A DNA stretch of 64,000 nucleotides from Steinernema hermaphroditum (GCA_030435675.1 CM059621.1:4898001-4962000), one strand, 5' to 3'; shown: positions 1-11,711, numbered from the stretch's first letter. Numbers and translations: made by a program. The notes: a model not told the origin generated them from the letters alone.

Positions 1-99
1 TCCAATTGCTCTTGATCTTGAAATCTTACAAGCAATGCTTATAAGTTCACAAAAAAGTATGCAGGCGCTCATATGTGGTAGTTGCGGTCTTTCTTTTAG

Positions 100-324
100 G
101 AGTCCGATGCTTTGCCTTGGTTTCGTAATTGGTGGCAGAATTTCAGATTTCCAATGCTGACTGTGGAAATTATTGTGGTTTTCACGGCAGGCATCTTCAT
201 CTGCATGGTCACCGTGATGGACATCTTATGTACTTGCTGTATTATGCGCCTGATGGAGAATGCAGAAGAAGTAGATGTCCGATTGGAGGAGTTGGAAGCC
301 GTACCCTATGGCGTGATAGTCTAG
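100..324 (+). CDS. possible terminal exon with one transmembrane helix (gene cut by window edge)
   Basis: A T-rich tract ending in TTTTAG at about 99 precedes an open frame that runs to a TAG at 322-324. It encodes about 74 residues with one clear hydrophobic segment (starting VEIIVVFTAG), a Cys-rich membrane-exit stretch and a short acidic tail. This looks like the last exon of a membrane protein whose earlier exons lie left of the window. I could not find an upstream exon in bases 1-99 that joins in frame, so the model is incomplete. The family is not recognised. It could also be a chance ORF. Confidence 0.3.
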   Translation, partial: ESDALPWFRNWWQNFRFPMLTVEIIVVFTAGIFICMVTVMDILCTCCIMRLMENAEEVDVRLEELEAVPYGVIV

Positions 325-469
325 AGTATATTCTTACTGTCTACGAACATCAATAAACTTATAACTCTGATTTTGGTCGACTCGTTTATTATCGGGAGTA
401 AAATCCTGTTACATTACATTCGCTCTTGAATCAGTGGCATTCACCACGCAAGAAATCTCATAATGCACA

Positions 470-745
470 ATGAAGAACCGTAGATCACCGTTGTCGCTAG
501 GACACGCGCAGGACACGACGTCGGAGTTGAAGGCAGCTATCCCATCAGTGTGCGCGGACTTCGAAGCGATGAAGAGGCTGTATCCAGAAGATGCGTTGTG
601 GTGGATAGGCGACGTGGAATCCCATCTTCGGAGCGGTTGGCGGACTAGACTTCGAAGTTGGAGCGATTATTCGGATTGAATGGGCGGCGCAGGTGGTCGG
701 GCGGTGTTGACGGTCTTCTTGGCGAGATACAATTCGGCTTATCCT
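470..745 (-). repeat. degenerate retroposon (subfamily B) fragment
   Basis: Blocks such as the CATCAGTGTGCGCGGAC and GCGGACTTCGAAGTTGGAGCG-like segments and the GTCGGGCGGTGTTGACGG segment match, in the same order, the complete subfamily B retroposon at 58428-59002. It is oriented with its 3' end to the left, as in that copy. The ends are not preserved. The small open frame at 470-679 is explained by this repeat and is not called as a gene. Confidence 0.6.
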
Positions 746-1092
746 GTTACCTCCTTCGAATTTTTTCGAATACAACTATTCTCCAAGGTTATAGTGAAAC
801 TTGAGAGAAAAAAATAAAAGGCGCATGGCGCAGTAGACACTGCGATCTATGAGCCGCGTATTTACTGTAAGCTTACTGTAAGGTGATTAGGCTCTATAGT
901 ATCAAAGCTTGAAAGTTTAAGTCTTTCACTTGTGTCGATGGCAATCGGTCGAACGAGCGATCGTTCTTGCCCTTTTCTGTTGCCCGTAACGATAGTCCTA
1001 GCACCCAGAAAGCCTATAGCACCAAATGATAGAACTCCACACCACTTCGCCCGCCCGCGCCTCTACGGAAATCAACTGTTCGCCTCTCCGAT
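746..1092. other. no gene seen
   Basis: Mixed unique-looking sequence between a retroposon fragment and a MITE. I see no splice-consistent coding frame or RNA gene. Confidence 0.5.
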
Positions 1093-1100
1093 GTCCCAAC

Positions 1101-1202
1101 CAGTGCTGGCGGATTTCGGATCGGATTTTTCGGATTTCGGATTCGGATTATCCGATGTGTCGGATTCGGATTTGCGACTTTCAATCCGATCCGCCAGCAC
1201 TG
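1101..1202. mobile_element. 102-bp hAT-like MITE with 8-bp target-site duplication
   Basis: The element begins CAGTGCTGGCGGAT and ends in the inverted match ATCCGCCAGCACTG. It is flanked by the 8-bp direct repeat GTCCCAAC (1093-1100 and 1203-1210). Between the terminal inverted repeats lie tandem CGGATT/TTCGGA motifs. An 8-bp TSD and a CAG-start TIR are hAT-superfamily characters; there is no coding capacity, so it is non-autonomous. Confidence 0.88.
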
Positions 1203-1503
1203 GTCCCAACCACGGGACCGCTAGTCGCTCAACTTTAATACTGTCTCCAATCTAAGCAAGAAGAAGATCAGCGTCAACGGTGTGATTCATGCTTTCTTGT
1301 GTACTATTGCAGTCCTTTTCCAAGACCGACAGTCATAACAAGGTTGGGATTACTGCTTCTGATGTTTCCGCTGAAGCATTTGAACACTTCTAATGCCTGC
1401 TAGAACACGGTGATAAACACGCCGATTAGTACTGGCCTTTTCTTAATGCGGACATCAAGCGATGAATATTTCACAACAACACTAGACTAGATTACTTTCT
1501 ACG

Positions 1504-2299
1504 ATGTTCGAGTACATCTCTCTTCCAACATTCTTCTTAATCGGAAAGATATTCTCAACGCTGTTTTTGACTCTAGCACTCATCGGCTGGTTTGGGAACG
1601 GTCTCATTGTATTGGTGACCGTTAGGTAATCATAAACCCGAATAGCACAAGATTAAATTGCTTCAGATCGAAGCAACTTCGAGGACCATGTAACATCTTG
1701 ATCGCCTTGCAAGCTCTCTCCGATTTCTTACTACAGCTGTCCCACATACCGTTTGCCTACTTTGCTTACTCTGAACAGCTCGTCAGCTTCTACACTTGTT
1801 GGAGAGTGAATTTCCTGTTCGCCCCCACGATCGACTTCTCCACTCTCATGATGTTCTTCATAGCACTTGACCGTTTGCTTGCTGCTACACAGCCTCAGAT
1901 TTACAGTCGTCTCAGCCCAATCGGCTATACTGGTGGCATTATAGCAATATCACTTATATACTGTGTCGTCTTCAAAATCATCACATACAATGGTCTAACC
2001 GAAGAGCTAACATTATGCTGCATAGTCAAAGCAGTGACAGGAACCATGGAATATGTCTGGGTAGGTTGTACCACTGCGATAAATCTCTGTGTTTTGGCTA
2101 TATACATCGCGCTAACCAAAGTATTCAAAAATGGTCGGTGAGCCTGCATGTAATCTCAAAATCTGTTGCTTACTTAGGCTCGCATTATGAATATCGAAAA
2201 CTCAACAGATCGCTCACAACACTGATTTTTGTGTACATCTTCGGATGGATTCTGTCTGCCAGTAGCATTAGTGCAGCCCTCATTCTGAGTCCGGAGTAA
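1504..2299 (+). CDS. Srsx-class serpentine receptor, truncated after TM6
   Basis: This is a seven-transmembrane chemoreceptor-like gene. Exons are about 1504-1625, 1667-2133 and 2178-2299, with 41-nt and 44-nt introns. The N-terminus has the TM1 Gly-Asn pair (GWFGNGLIVL), then the KQLRGPCNILIALQALSDF stretch typical of Srsx (TM2 Asp), a conserved Cys before TM3 (FYTCW) and a DRLLA motif in place of DRY. TM4-TM6 follow. The third exon ends at TAA straight after TM6 (ending LILSPE), so TM7 and the cytoplasmic tail are missing. The in-frame second donor (AATG/GTCGGT) is weak; a better GTGAGC donor 4 nt downstream shifts the frame. Class assignment is strong; functionality is doubtful and it may be a pseudogene. 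Confidence 0.75.
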
Positions 2300-2419
2300 G
2301 AAATTCGAAGAAGTGCAGAAGGAGTACTTATTCTTTTGTAGTCAACGTATGTTCACGGCGCTCGAGATCGCCCTTGCCACTTTTGTCAACATCAAATCGA
2401 CTATGAGATGATATCCGAG

Positions 2420-2640
2420 CGGATCCAATCTTCGAATCGGCTGGAGGCGCAGACGACGGAGTTTCACAGCATTTTCGACGGCTTTCAGGCGAACAGATCA
2501 ATCGAAGTGGAATCATCTATCATCCGAGCAGGTGGTGATACGGGCTTCGAGATTGAAGCGAGACTTCGGCTTCACCCGATGGCGCGGATGGTTGGGCCAC
2601 AGGTGACAGCCGTCTTGACAAAACCTTGGAACTGGATATA
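2420..2640 (-). repeat. very degenerate retroposon (subfamily B) fragment
   Basis: The tail of this GC-richer block (CGTCTTGACAAAACCTTGGA and preceding sequence) aligns loosely with the CTTCTTGGCAAGACGGTGGA part of the complete copy at 58428-59002. It directly follows the truncated srsx gene, so a retroposon insertion may have removed the last srsx exon; that is inference. Confidence 0.35.
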
Positions 2641-3858
2641 CAAATGAAGGACCTTCGTCTACGGACACCTAAACGGAAATCAGCGTTTCCGTGCACAACA
2701 TCTCTGCTTCCTAACTGTGGGAAAACAATGTAGAATCTGTTTTAAAAGAAACTTGATTTTCAAATCAAACATGAGATGCTTTCCCCACTATATTTTTCAT
2801 AGTCATTCGATGTTTACTTCATCGCATATCCGCCCTTGAATGGCCGCGGACATCAGTTCTATCAACAAACAACATGTGAGACACGAATGTAAGGAGTGGG
2901 CATTTTAAGCGGCTTAGCAAAGGGCGTACTGCGAAAAGGCAATAGTTTACCACACACACAACAAAGTTTAATCTTGGGACATAGTTCAGTCTACAGATAC
3001 TGTAGAGAGAATTAGACGTTTGCCTGTTAATCTAGGTCTCTTTTCGCACCTCTAACACAGTCCCAAAAGGCAAATATTGGCGATGAGGACCTTCACATAC
3101 CAGGAAAAACAATTGAGCATGAACCATTCGCTCAAAATACATTTTCCCATTACAATTTGTCCCGTAAATAGAAACGGTAACGTCATCTACGTCATAATTA
3201 CGAACGACTCCGTTTTCCAGAGCGGTGTGCGGAACTGTTTCAGCTGGAATATACTATATGCATTCAGTGTCCTGAGATCAAAGATACTGTTTTGTGTAAA
3301 TCACAGTGTCATCTACCTTCATAGAGAACGTTTCTCTATCGATAACATGTCCCAGCCACCTGGCACAACTTTCCCGAGCTCACAACATATGACATTTGAA
3401 GTCGACGTCAGTCAATTATTACGATTATAACCTGACGGAAGCGATTCTTGTTTTTTGAGACTTCTTAACACCAGCTTCCCAAACACCACTTCATGCGTTT
3501 GTGACAGATGTTCACTGAAGTCCATGACGCAATTACCTTCTATTCTGTTCATTTGCAATCATTATAAACATTCACGTTAATTCAGAGAACAATGGTGCAC
3601 AGCGAGGCAGTGTCAATCAAGACCCGTGTTTACAAGAAGACGGCTTTGTAGTCTTTGTGGAAGGTGAGAAGACCAATTTGCTCCATTGTCGACCGTTATT
3701 TGGTCACACCGGCATCCAGACGCATTAGAGGGTCTTTCTAAAACATTACAAGAAATGAGAAATGTTTTAGTTTTTTGAACCCTACCTTCGGCTTCCATTT
3801 GGTGGCGATAAAAGCATTAGGCAGAGAAATGAGGAATACATCTCTTTGGGTGTCATTC
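2641..3858. other. no convincing gene
   Basis: A 117-codon open frame on the plus strand (3077-3430) has no recognisable domain, no signal peptide and no clear splice partners, so I do not call it. At 3613-3798 on the minus strand there is a small intron-like GTAGGG...TTTTAG unit that could join two short frames. Nothing is recognisable. Confidence 0.4.
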
Positions 3859-4065
3859 CTAAGGTAGACCAAATGGTCGAGGGCCGTGTTCCCTTGCTTC
3901 AGGAGTCCGCACGGGTGATACAGTAGTCGAAGGAATAGTAATATCTTCCGGCGATGCAGTTGGCGGTGCCGGTGTGTTGTCCTCCAGGCCTACACAGCAG
4001 AAGAAGTGACCAGAAGACATGGATCCAAGGCAAAATAGAAGCAGGATAGTCCGTATGAGATTCAT
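3859..4065 (-). CDS. small putative secreted Ser/Thr/Pro-rich peptide
   Basis: A single-exon frame of 68 codons begins with a convincing signal peptide (MNLIRTILLLFCLG, then small residues). A Cys-Cys pair and a short tail rich in Pro, Thr, Ser and Glu follow, giving a mature peptide of about 45-50 residues. A TTATAAGGG motif lies about 45 bp upstream of the ATG on the coding strand and could be a TATA element. The peptide is not recognised. It is short enough to be a chance frame; the signal peptide and TATA-like element are the only support. Confidence 0.4.
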   Translation of the reverse strand: MNLIRTILLLFCLGSMSSGHFFCCVGLEDNTPAPPTASPEDITIPSTTVSPVRTPEAREHGPRPFGLP

Positions 4066-4156
4066 TAGGTCGATGGAATCGCGAGTGAATTATGAAATAA
4101 CTGGCCCTTATATGTATGAAAGCAATGAGAGTCGTAGACCGCCTAAGATTTTCCAA

Positions 4157-7100
4157 CTGGGCGGAGCCTAGCGCCTTACGGGTGCTCTAAGGTTTTACCG
4201 CAAGGATTATTTGAATAACAATTCTTAATAGAGGATTAGAAAGGATTAGGGATGAGACACTAAGATTCAAGTCCTTCGACCGTTTATAATAAGCAAAAGT
4301 ACTTATAACCTTATTGGCCAATTTGGAATTCAGGAAAAAGCCCCAGATACGTACGTCATATTCATAAAGACGCGCTTGACCATTTCCATCTTTTTGGGGC
4401 CTGTAATCCTGGCGAATACCCTTACTCTAAGATGATCATTGTTATGTGATGAATGCGCAATGGAGTGCATGATGAATCGGGACAAAAGGGAATCAAAAGC
4501 GACGTCATATTGTATTCCTTTGTGCCTGAAATTCATTTCAGCGATCTACCGTATGCCATCATGTCTTGATGATCTTTTTCGTTTGAGTTCTACGTGAACA
4601 TGCGGAGATTTTGGATTCCTCGAATTGTAGGGAGCACAGAGATCCGACCAATTTCTATGTGACCTTTCAAATCGCGTTTTTCTAAATCACGCTGTATCGC
4701 GTGGACAAATTTGTAAGTTTCATATGAAACACGTTTTCGATTTTGTACAATGGCGCGTTGGCGTCACTTAACTGACGCACTCCAGACACGTTACTACGCA
4801 ATTCATTCAGTTTGTCATGTATTTGAGGTCACCATAAACTTTTATGTGAGCTTGACTTCCGTGGAATGCCGGTTCATGAAAGGAATCTTGTAAATAATAA
4901 TAGCATTTGGAAAGTGGAAAAAACAAAGTCACCATTTTGGTAGGATGAAGGAGCAACGTATGAAAAGAGAATGATACATCTGCAGCTAAGTTTTCGATTT
5001 TCTTTGCAATGCACTTCTTATCAAACGTTGTCTGGCTTCTTGTCATACTTGGTACTACTGCTTTGCCCAGGTTCTACGTGAAATCGTCTGGTCACAGGTC
5101 CTTCAAGAGGCCTCTTTAGAAGAGGGCCCATTCCGAAAGATGACCGGACCAATATTTGGGGATTTCGTTCACCATCTTCATCCTTCGCGATCGAAATTAC
5201 TATTTTTCTTCTACTGGGGCTTCGTCAATGTCCTTCAGCTTCATGGGACGTCGGAGTCACTCAGCCATATTTTTTCTAAAAGATAGACACCGCCGTACAA
5301 AGGAAAGTCAGTTAGCTCAGAAAGAAGTTCAATAGCTCTGGCAAAATCCATTGTTTTGAACGAGAAGAATCTTTATCAATTAAGAATAAGGTCATTCATT
5401 GGAATCGCTGGCGACTGATCAACCAAGCGCTCTGTCAAGTTAACACAGCTCGCTTTATTCTTGGCGTAGCTTTGATATCGAACCGAGAACTGAGGTCGGT
5501 GGCGGAGCAACTCGTTAAAAAAACTCACTTTAAAGTAAAATCGATGTTGAATCAGAATTTGTTTAGAGATTCCTTCAGAACTGTTGAAATGAATCCAGAG
5601 ATCATGGCTGAGATTATCAATGCTCTACTGCAACAGATCAACGTCAAGAGAATCCAATCATTCATAGATTTACTCAAGGATTTTGAATACTATTTGGCTT
5701 GCTAACAACAGGAACTGTCGATACGAAACTCCATTTCACAATACTTTGAATGAGGCAGGCTGTCATGTAATCTGAGATAGAAACAGCGACATTATGCCGC
5801 GCCTTTCCACTTTCTCAGAACCCAATCGAACATCATCTCGGAACTGTATTCGCAGGATCGCTATTGTAATGTATGAACGAAGCTACGATTTATGTCTAAT
5901 TCTAACCATATTTAATGTTGATAACGTTTCAAGAAGAAGGTGGGTTATGTTTTTAGTTCCAATGTGGTACAAAATTGTATTCCAATTCCAAAAAACAGAG
6001 AGGTTCACCTCTTTTTTGCGCACGCTGTGTACGTAGGCAAATTATCGAAAGCAGGTCAAATGACGTTTGTTCACCTACACAACGCAGACATTGTGCTTAG
6101 CCGGAAACGCCAGCTATTGCGTGACGTGCGATCAATGCGGACATATGGAGAAAAGCTCTCATGTTGTAGTGATATTTGACCTCACAATGTTTCGTGATGA
6201 CGTCGTACGTGTAAAAACTCACGTTGACATTTCACAACTTGAAATTCAAACATAAAAAACAACCAACATACTCAAGTTATAGTTTTTGTGTTAATGAACT
6301 GGGCACTATTACAATCAAAAACAGCACCGATCTTTTGTATTTGAGCCCATTTTTGGATAGGCACAGATACCCTGCTTGCAAAACAAGCAACATTGACTCT
6401 GAATTACATTGTTCCACTTCGATGGCATTTGAGATCTCTTCGAGGGATATCCTTGCATCACCAAGCTTAGCGATGTTTCAACACAGTTCAGTGTGGGGTA
6501 CATGTGTAGTAGAACTTGTTTGACCTATCGCCCTTGCTAGCCAGCTGGGATCGGTCCATTTCAGGGAAAATTCTAATGATGTATCCATCTCTGGGTAGTT
6601 CCTCTGTACCATGACCTTTGAGCAATTAGCGACGTCGGACTATCTCGGTTAAACTTCAGTTCTAGCGCGAAAAGCTTGATCATTTTACTCTTTCGAAACT
6701 ATTTATCATCATGCGCTAAACACGGATTTTGACGGAAGATGGCCCAGGATGTTTGACCAACTCTGCTGTCAATTCCACGCGAAATACGGTAGATGTCGGC
6801 TCTATGCCACGGGGAGGCAGTCAACCGAAGGATCAAGAATGGATGGAAGATCTTTCAGATAGTACAATGACTTCCTAGCCAGTCGCAACGTAGACACGCG
6901 CTGGAAACGACGTGTCTTCGTTGCGGTGAATCTTCGGCTTTATCAGCGCGAGTGGTAGGGCGGTGGTCAAGAGCTTCTTAGCAAGACGATGGAACTACGG
7001 CTGTATGGTAATCCAGACCTTCTGGGACCCGGACTATCATTGTGGGCAACACTGAAGGTCAAGAATGACCACTGGTTCAACTCATTTGGGCGAACTGAAG

Positions 7101-9349
7101 AGCGTTTAGAGCACCCGACCTCGCCACTGTGGCATTTTTACTCATCTTTTTTCTATTAATCTCCACTCAAATAATACTTAGCTTTTACATGGCTTTACCG
7201 GCCTCCATTACCGTAATCTTCAAGCTATTACGTCTACGGGAAATTTCTGAAAAATTCTTAGTTTGTTGTCAACAAAATTGCGCACTCGTGACTTGTTCAT
7301 ACGTAATGTACGCAAATAACTGTAGTTTTAAGGTCATCTGAAATTCCTACGAACTTTGGCTGCGGCAGTTGGCCCAAATTGTAGATTTTCCTCGAAAGAA
7401 CTTTTAAAAGCCTCAAAATATTTTGCGTAGATACGTAATAACTGTGTGAAAAGCGATATGAGACACCAGACTAACGCTCTTTCTTCTTTCCCAAAAGCAG
7501 TCTTCCACTATTGGAATAACCTTTCAAAAATTAACGAAAATAAGCGAAATATTTTGTATCCGGCAACACCGGCCACCGACGAAACGAACTCTGAAATTGC
7601 GATGATGTTTTATTTGTGTGTAGGAGTGAGCACTTCTGTCGAGTTAACACGCAATCTGCCCAAATTTCGGCGGACTTTGATTATTCCAAGAACCAACTTT
7701 ATTTGCCGTGCAGTTCAAAATATTTGCCTTAACACGTAATTTGTATGGGAAAGCCATGTGTATTTAAAGTAAAGTTTTTGTTTGTACTTCAGTGTACACC
7801 GTAAATAGCTTAAAAATAGAAACTGAAATTCAACAACTTTGCTTTAAATGGAGCGACGATCTTCTCACGCTCAACGACCACGTATGGCCGGCTTCTTAAA
7901 AGCGCTATAAATGACAGTATATAAATGACAGTAGACCATTGTCTGCGGGTTCTTTTACGCGTTCTCTTTGCAAAGACTTTCCGCGAAAAGCTTAGATGTT
8001 TTCTTGATACCATCAAGAATCTCACCTGATCCACAACAATTTGTGACGTAGGCTACATTTTTCACAATAATACGCCAGCAGTGTGAGAAAAAACTCGGGA
8101 GACTGGAGGAGACAATTGTTTATCGGTTTCTAGGTTCGCAATCCGACATTAATCAACAAAAGAGAAATATAAAGAGGGGCTGAAAAAAAGCATTATTTTG
8201 GAGAGCGCATGCTGACAATAAAGCATAAATCCCAAAGAGCTAGATTCAGTATAGATTTTATGTTTAGATCGTCTGTGCTGGACGATTTTCCGTCATTTTC
8301 AAACAGTGTTTCAAACAATGCTCAAAATGCAGCATCGTCTAAAGATTTGCCTGAGATACACAGATCCTGAGGATAAGAGGAGCATGTGTGGATTAGATGT
8401 GGATTACACCTACAACCTTACTTCCTGCAGATGTCGTAAACAAAGCATCTCGTCGAAGTGTCAAACTTGGCATGACTTCCTGGAACTCGCCAACGCCAAA
8501 CTCGCCAACTCGTGAGCGCCAACCATGTGTAGGTACTTTTCACTTTGTCATAAATATACAGGTTGCTGACGTACGCCTGGAATCCAGTAGGAACAAACTG
8601 AGCAAATGTCACGATCAGAGAAAATGCCTACAATACCGCGTGGTGATGGGAAAAGCGGATCTATAACAGTGGACGAGAGTTGTCCACAATGCTTCCAGCA
8701 TAAACTTCGCAGGAGTTTTGAAATTTGGCTGATATTTGCAGGAATTGACCTTTCTGGAGACCTTTCCATTCCTTTCTCAGAGGAATGGGGTTCTAGCCGC
8801 GATCAGCGGGAATGCCTAGAGTAACATATCTTTCCTGGATGACTTCAAGCTTGGAAGATAATTCGGCGTGCAGCATGTAGTCCTAGCGAAATATGTAGTT
8901 TTGAAAGCGAACAACCATGGGATCCAACTTTGCCCATCGCTGCTTCCGGATAGAGCTTCGCCGATTCGAAGCCTGCATAAACTGAGATAAAAAAAGCCAC
9001 TGTCATTCACTGTACACATTAACATCTCAATTTAGAAACAGATAACAGGAAAGAAAGCCTAGTAGAAGATAGATACTGATACGCGTATTATATGGCTAAA
9101 AAACTACAACGGAAATGGAGAGCTAGATGTCAGCTTTCGTATCACTTTTATCTATTTTTTCGTATCATCCAGCACGACCGTGCTGTGTGTTTCAAAGTTG
9201 GCCTCAACAACATATCCCGTTTTCTTGGTGGAACTGCACATATAGAGCTCAAAACTTATTTGGACACCGGCCGTCCTTTTAATAACTACGATATCAGTGA
9301 AAAACTTTGTGTCGAACTTGTAATTGTGGGCCAAATTTGCTAAAGCTCT
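4157..9349. other. long stretch without a recognised gene
   Basis: AT-rich, with many short frames on both strands and none with a recognisable domain. The best unexplained frame is 5472-5705 (+), 77 codons, preceded by a splice-acceptor-like TTGGCGTAG and ending at TAA; it looks helical and charged, but I could not attach it to other exons. A frame at 8306-8515 (+) contains a Cys-rich segment. A retroposon fragment at 6880-7110 is listed separately. Confidence 0.45.
6880..7110 (-). repeat. degenerate retroposon (subfamily B) fragment
   Basis: The segment around CAAGACGATGGAACTACGGC, followed by a CCAGACCTTCTGG block and a CACTCAACT-like block, matches the 5' half of the complete element at 58428-59002 in the same orientation (element 3' end to the left). 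No target-site duplication was found. Confidence 0.5.
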
Positions 9350-10090
9350 AGCACATCGCATAGGTGTTGTTTTCGAACCAATCAACAATCAGAATACACA
9401 TTAATGAAAATCAAAAATTATGAGCATGAGCATCTCTGTAGTAATCCTCTGAAAATCAACATCGGTTTATTGCACATTTCAGTTAACAATAAAACCGCCA
9501 AAATACGCTTTTTTTCGAAGAGATCATACTGCTTTAGCGATGTCGGGTTCAGTGCTTCTTGTGTCCTCGACGTCGGGAAACCATTCGTCCAACAGGTGAT
9601 ACCGATTTAGTTGGATACGGTGGAAGGACCAGCTCGTCAGGCTTGAAGACTATGTGAAACATTTGGACAACACAGAACACGCTCTGAATGAGAATGAATG
9701 TAAGTGGATCTCCGGTCCATTTATATTTGGCCAGGCTAGGACTATATTTCTGATTTCCGGGTCACCAGACCGACTCCTCCCGTAGCCATTCAGGTCAAGT
9801 GCCACAACACATGCGTACATCTACTTTACAGACTTACAATCCATGTGTTCATTGGTGCATATCCAAGAATCGCAGTTTTGTTGACGGAAGCAGCGAGGAA
9901 AGGTTTTAATGAAAAACAAGAAAAAGTCACACATATAGAATTAGACGGCGACTGCGGAAATGCGCTATATGCGGACCACGTGTTACTGAAAAGTACTCTA
10001 GATGACCAACCCGAGTGAGTTGCAAGAATTAGGGTCTTTGATTAGATGTGTGATTCTCCGTACAGATGTCGTCTAATCATCCATTTTACT
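9350..10090. repeat. dispersed repeat R, copy 1
   Basis: About 740 bp is near-identical to 32190-32945 and recognisably related to 52240-52890 and to the split copy at 44440-44659 plus 45321-45457. On the plus strand, about 9605-9770 reads open for nearly 60 codons (starting FSWIRWKDQL) and related frames persist in other copies. The repeat may therefore derive from a coding exon, but stops interrupt every copy. No terminal inverted repeats or target-site duplications were seen. Copies 1 and 2 each sit directly upstream of coiled-coil gene sequence, so those two are probably one segmental duplication. Confidence 0.7.
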
Positions 10091-10351
10091 CATAGCTCGA
10101 ACTATTCTCGTTTTACCTCTCCATACCGAACGTTTTTCCCGAAGTCCGTTGGCTCTCATAAGATTGAAGCCATCTGGATGAAGCGTGTGGGAGAAGAAAG
10201 GAGCGTTTGAGCAGTCTTCGCTTCGAGAGCCCATGCGGCTGAGAAGTGCGAATCCGTCCCCATGCATTGCAATTTCATTTTTGCATCGCTCGACTATGTG
10301 TATCAATCACATAAAGGTCGTTGATACAACGAGGAATCAGCACCGAAACCG

Positions 10352-11383
10352 ATGATGACCGCGTACTCCGCCATCCGCGAAGGACTGCGAAGCGACCGAG
10401 TGAAGCCGATGGCATCCACCGTCATCTACATCCTCAAATCCGTCATGGCCAACAACTTCGTCTACAAAAGTCCGTTCCTAACTCTTCTCAACGACAACAA
10501 ACACCTCGACGAAGAAGACTGGATCCCCGAAGAAGTCGAACACCTCCGGAAGTTCGCCGCTTTCCTTTTGCCTCTCTATCCTGAGGACGAAGAAAGCTCA
10601 CTGGACTATGACACTGTGTGTGATATCGCCTGGTGTCATCTTGTCCTACTGGATTCTCTACTGGAAGAAACGGATCGACGAAGAGCTGCTGAGATGGAAG
10701 CGATTTGGATGGAGCGCCTGGTGGAACATCTGCGGCAGAAGAACGGACCCTCTGAGCAGTCTTCCGACTACCTACTGGAAGAGAACAGACAGTTGAAGGA
10801 GAATGCTGAAGTTGCGTCTGCGGAAATGGAGGTCCTGAAGAAGACTTGCGCGACTGTACAACGTGAGTTGGACGCAAGCAAGAAGCTCGCGAAAGAGATC
10901 AATTCTCGGCTCGACTTCGTGCAAGGATCGCTTCAAGGGTATCTCGAACAAGAGCAGGACCGCCAATCCAGGAACGAAGAACAGATCCTCAGTCTAAAAA
11001 TCCAGAATCAGCAACTGAAGGCAGGGCATCTGAAAGCTGTTCAAATGGTCAATAGCCTTAGTGAAGACCTGAAAGAACGATCGCGACAGCTAACGGCTTC
11101 CCAAGACTGCATCTCTGAAAAAGTCGAGAACAACCGCAAATTGAATTCGCAGATTATCGACTTGGAAGGGAAAGTGAAGGATTACAAGTCGCTGAAGAGC
11201 GAACTGTTGAAGACGAAAATGGGCAAGTACCTTCTAGAGAAACACATGGCCGACCTATTTGGTCGCGAGAAAAGTCTTCACAAGGAGAAGATCTGGGCTC
11301 TCACCGAAGGACCCTACCACATGCCAGAAGGGAAGAAAGTCAACTTCGAAGTCCTTAAGGAACTAATTAAACAATCCTTCTAA
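10352..11383 (+). CDS. intronless coiled-coil protein of unknown function
   Basis: An uninterrupted 343-codon frame. Residues about 1-110 form a compact, probably helical domain with acidic loops (LDEEDWIPEEVEHL, LLPLYPEDEES). Residues about 115-310 are rich in Glu, Lys, Gln and Leu with a heptad-like pattern predicting a long coiled coil. The C-terminus is basic and ends in LIKQSF. No signal peptide or membrane segment is visible, so a cytoplasmic or nuclear structural role is plausible. The lack of introns is unusual here, where even 100-codon genes carry 41-51-nt introns, so it may be a retrocopy or a lineage-specific family. A rearranged fragment of the same gene lies at 32950-33290. Start chosen at the first of two adjacent ATGs. 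Confidence 0.7.
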   Translation: MMTAYSAIREGLRSDRVKPMASTVIYILKSVMANNFVYKSPFLTLLNDNKHLDEEDWIPEEVEHLRKFAAFLLPLYPEDEESSLDYDTVCDIAWCHLVLLDSLLEETDRRRAAEMEAIWMERLVEHLRQKNGPSEQSSDYLLEENRQLKENAEVASAEMEVLKKTCATVQRELDASKKLAKEINSRLDFVQGSLQGYLEQEQDRQSRNEEQILSLKIQNQQLKAGHLKAVQMVNSLSEDLKERSRQLTASQDCISEKVENNRKLNSQIIDLEGKVKDYKSLKSELLKTKMGKYLLEKHMADLFGREKSLHKEKIWALTEGPYHMPEGKKVNFEVLKELIKQSF

Positions 11384-11706
11384 AATCGATTTTCGTGTTC
11401 TTTGTTGTACGGATAATTTATAAATTAAATGTTGTTAAGTGAATTGGGCTCATATCGTCCCACAATCATTCTCTCCCACCTTAGCAGTCTTCTTCTTTAT
11501 CGATAAGCATGAGGATACACAAAATTCTCAATTAGCTTGGGGGCTCATATCGTCCCACCTGACGCGCTTTCCATCGTATTTCATATGGACAGTTCAGTGA
11601 AGGTAATCGCCGATTTGGTTGTACACCTTCGCTACTTGAGCGTTGATTCTCATCGGTCATTCCAAATCTCACGGTTCCTGGTGGTGATGGTGATGGCGAT
11701 GATGTG
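11384..11706. other. 3' flank of the coiled-coil gene up to the BEL insertion site
   Basis: Contains two copies of a GGCTCATATCGTCCCAC motif (about 11447 and 11541). The sequence at 11640-11706 is the left flank of the retrotransposon insertion and continues at 19684. No gene recognised. Confidence 0.5.
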
Positions 11707-11711
11707 GCAAG

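Noticed and set aside
3340..3430. Recurring VDISQL/VDVSQL string at 3.4, 6.2 and 55.7 kb
   Set aside because: Surrounding sequences do not align; most likely coincidence in unrelated frames.
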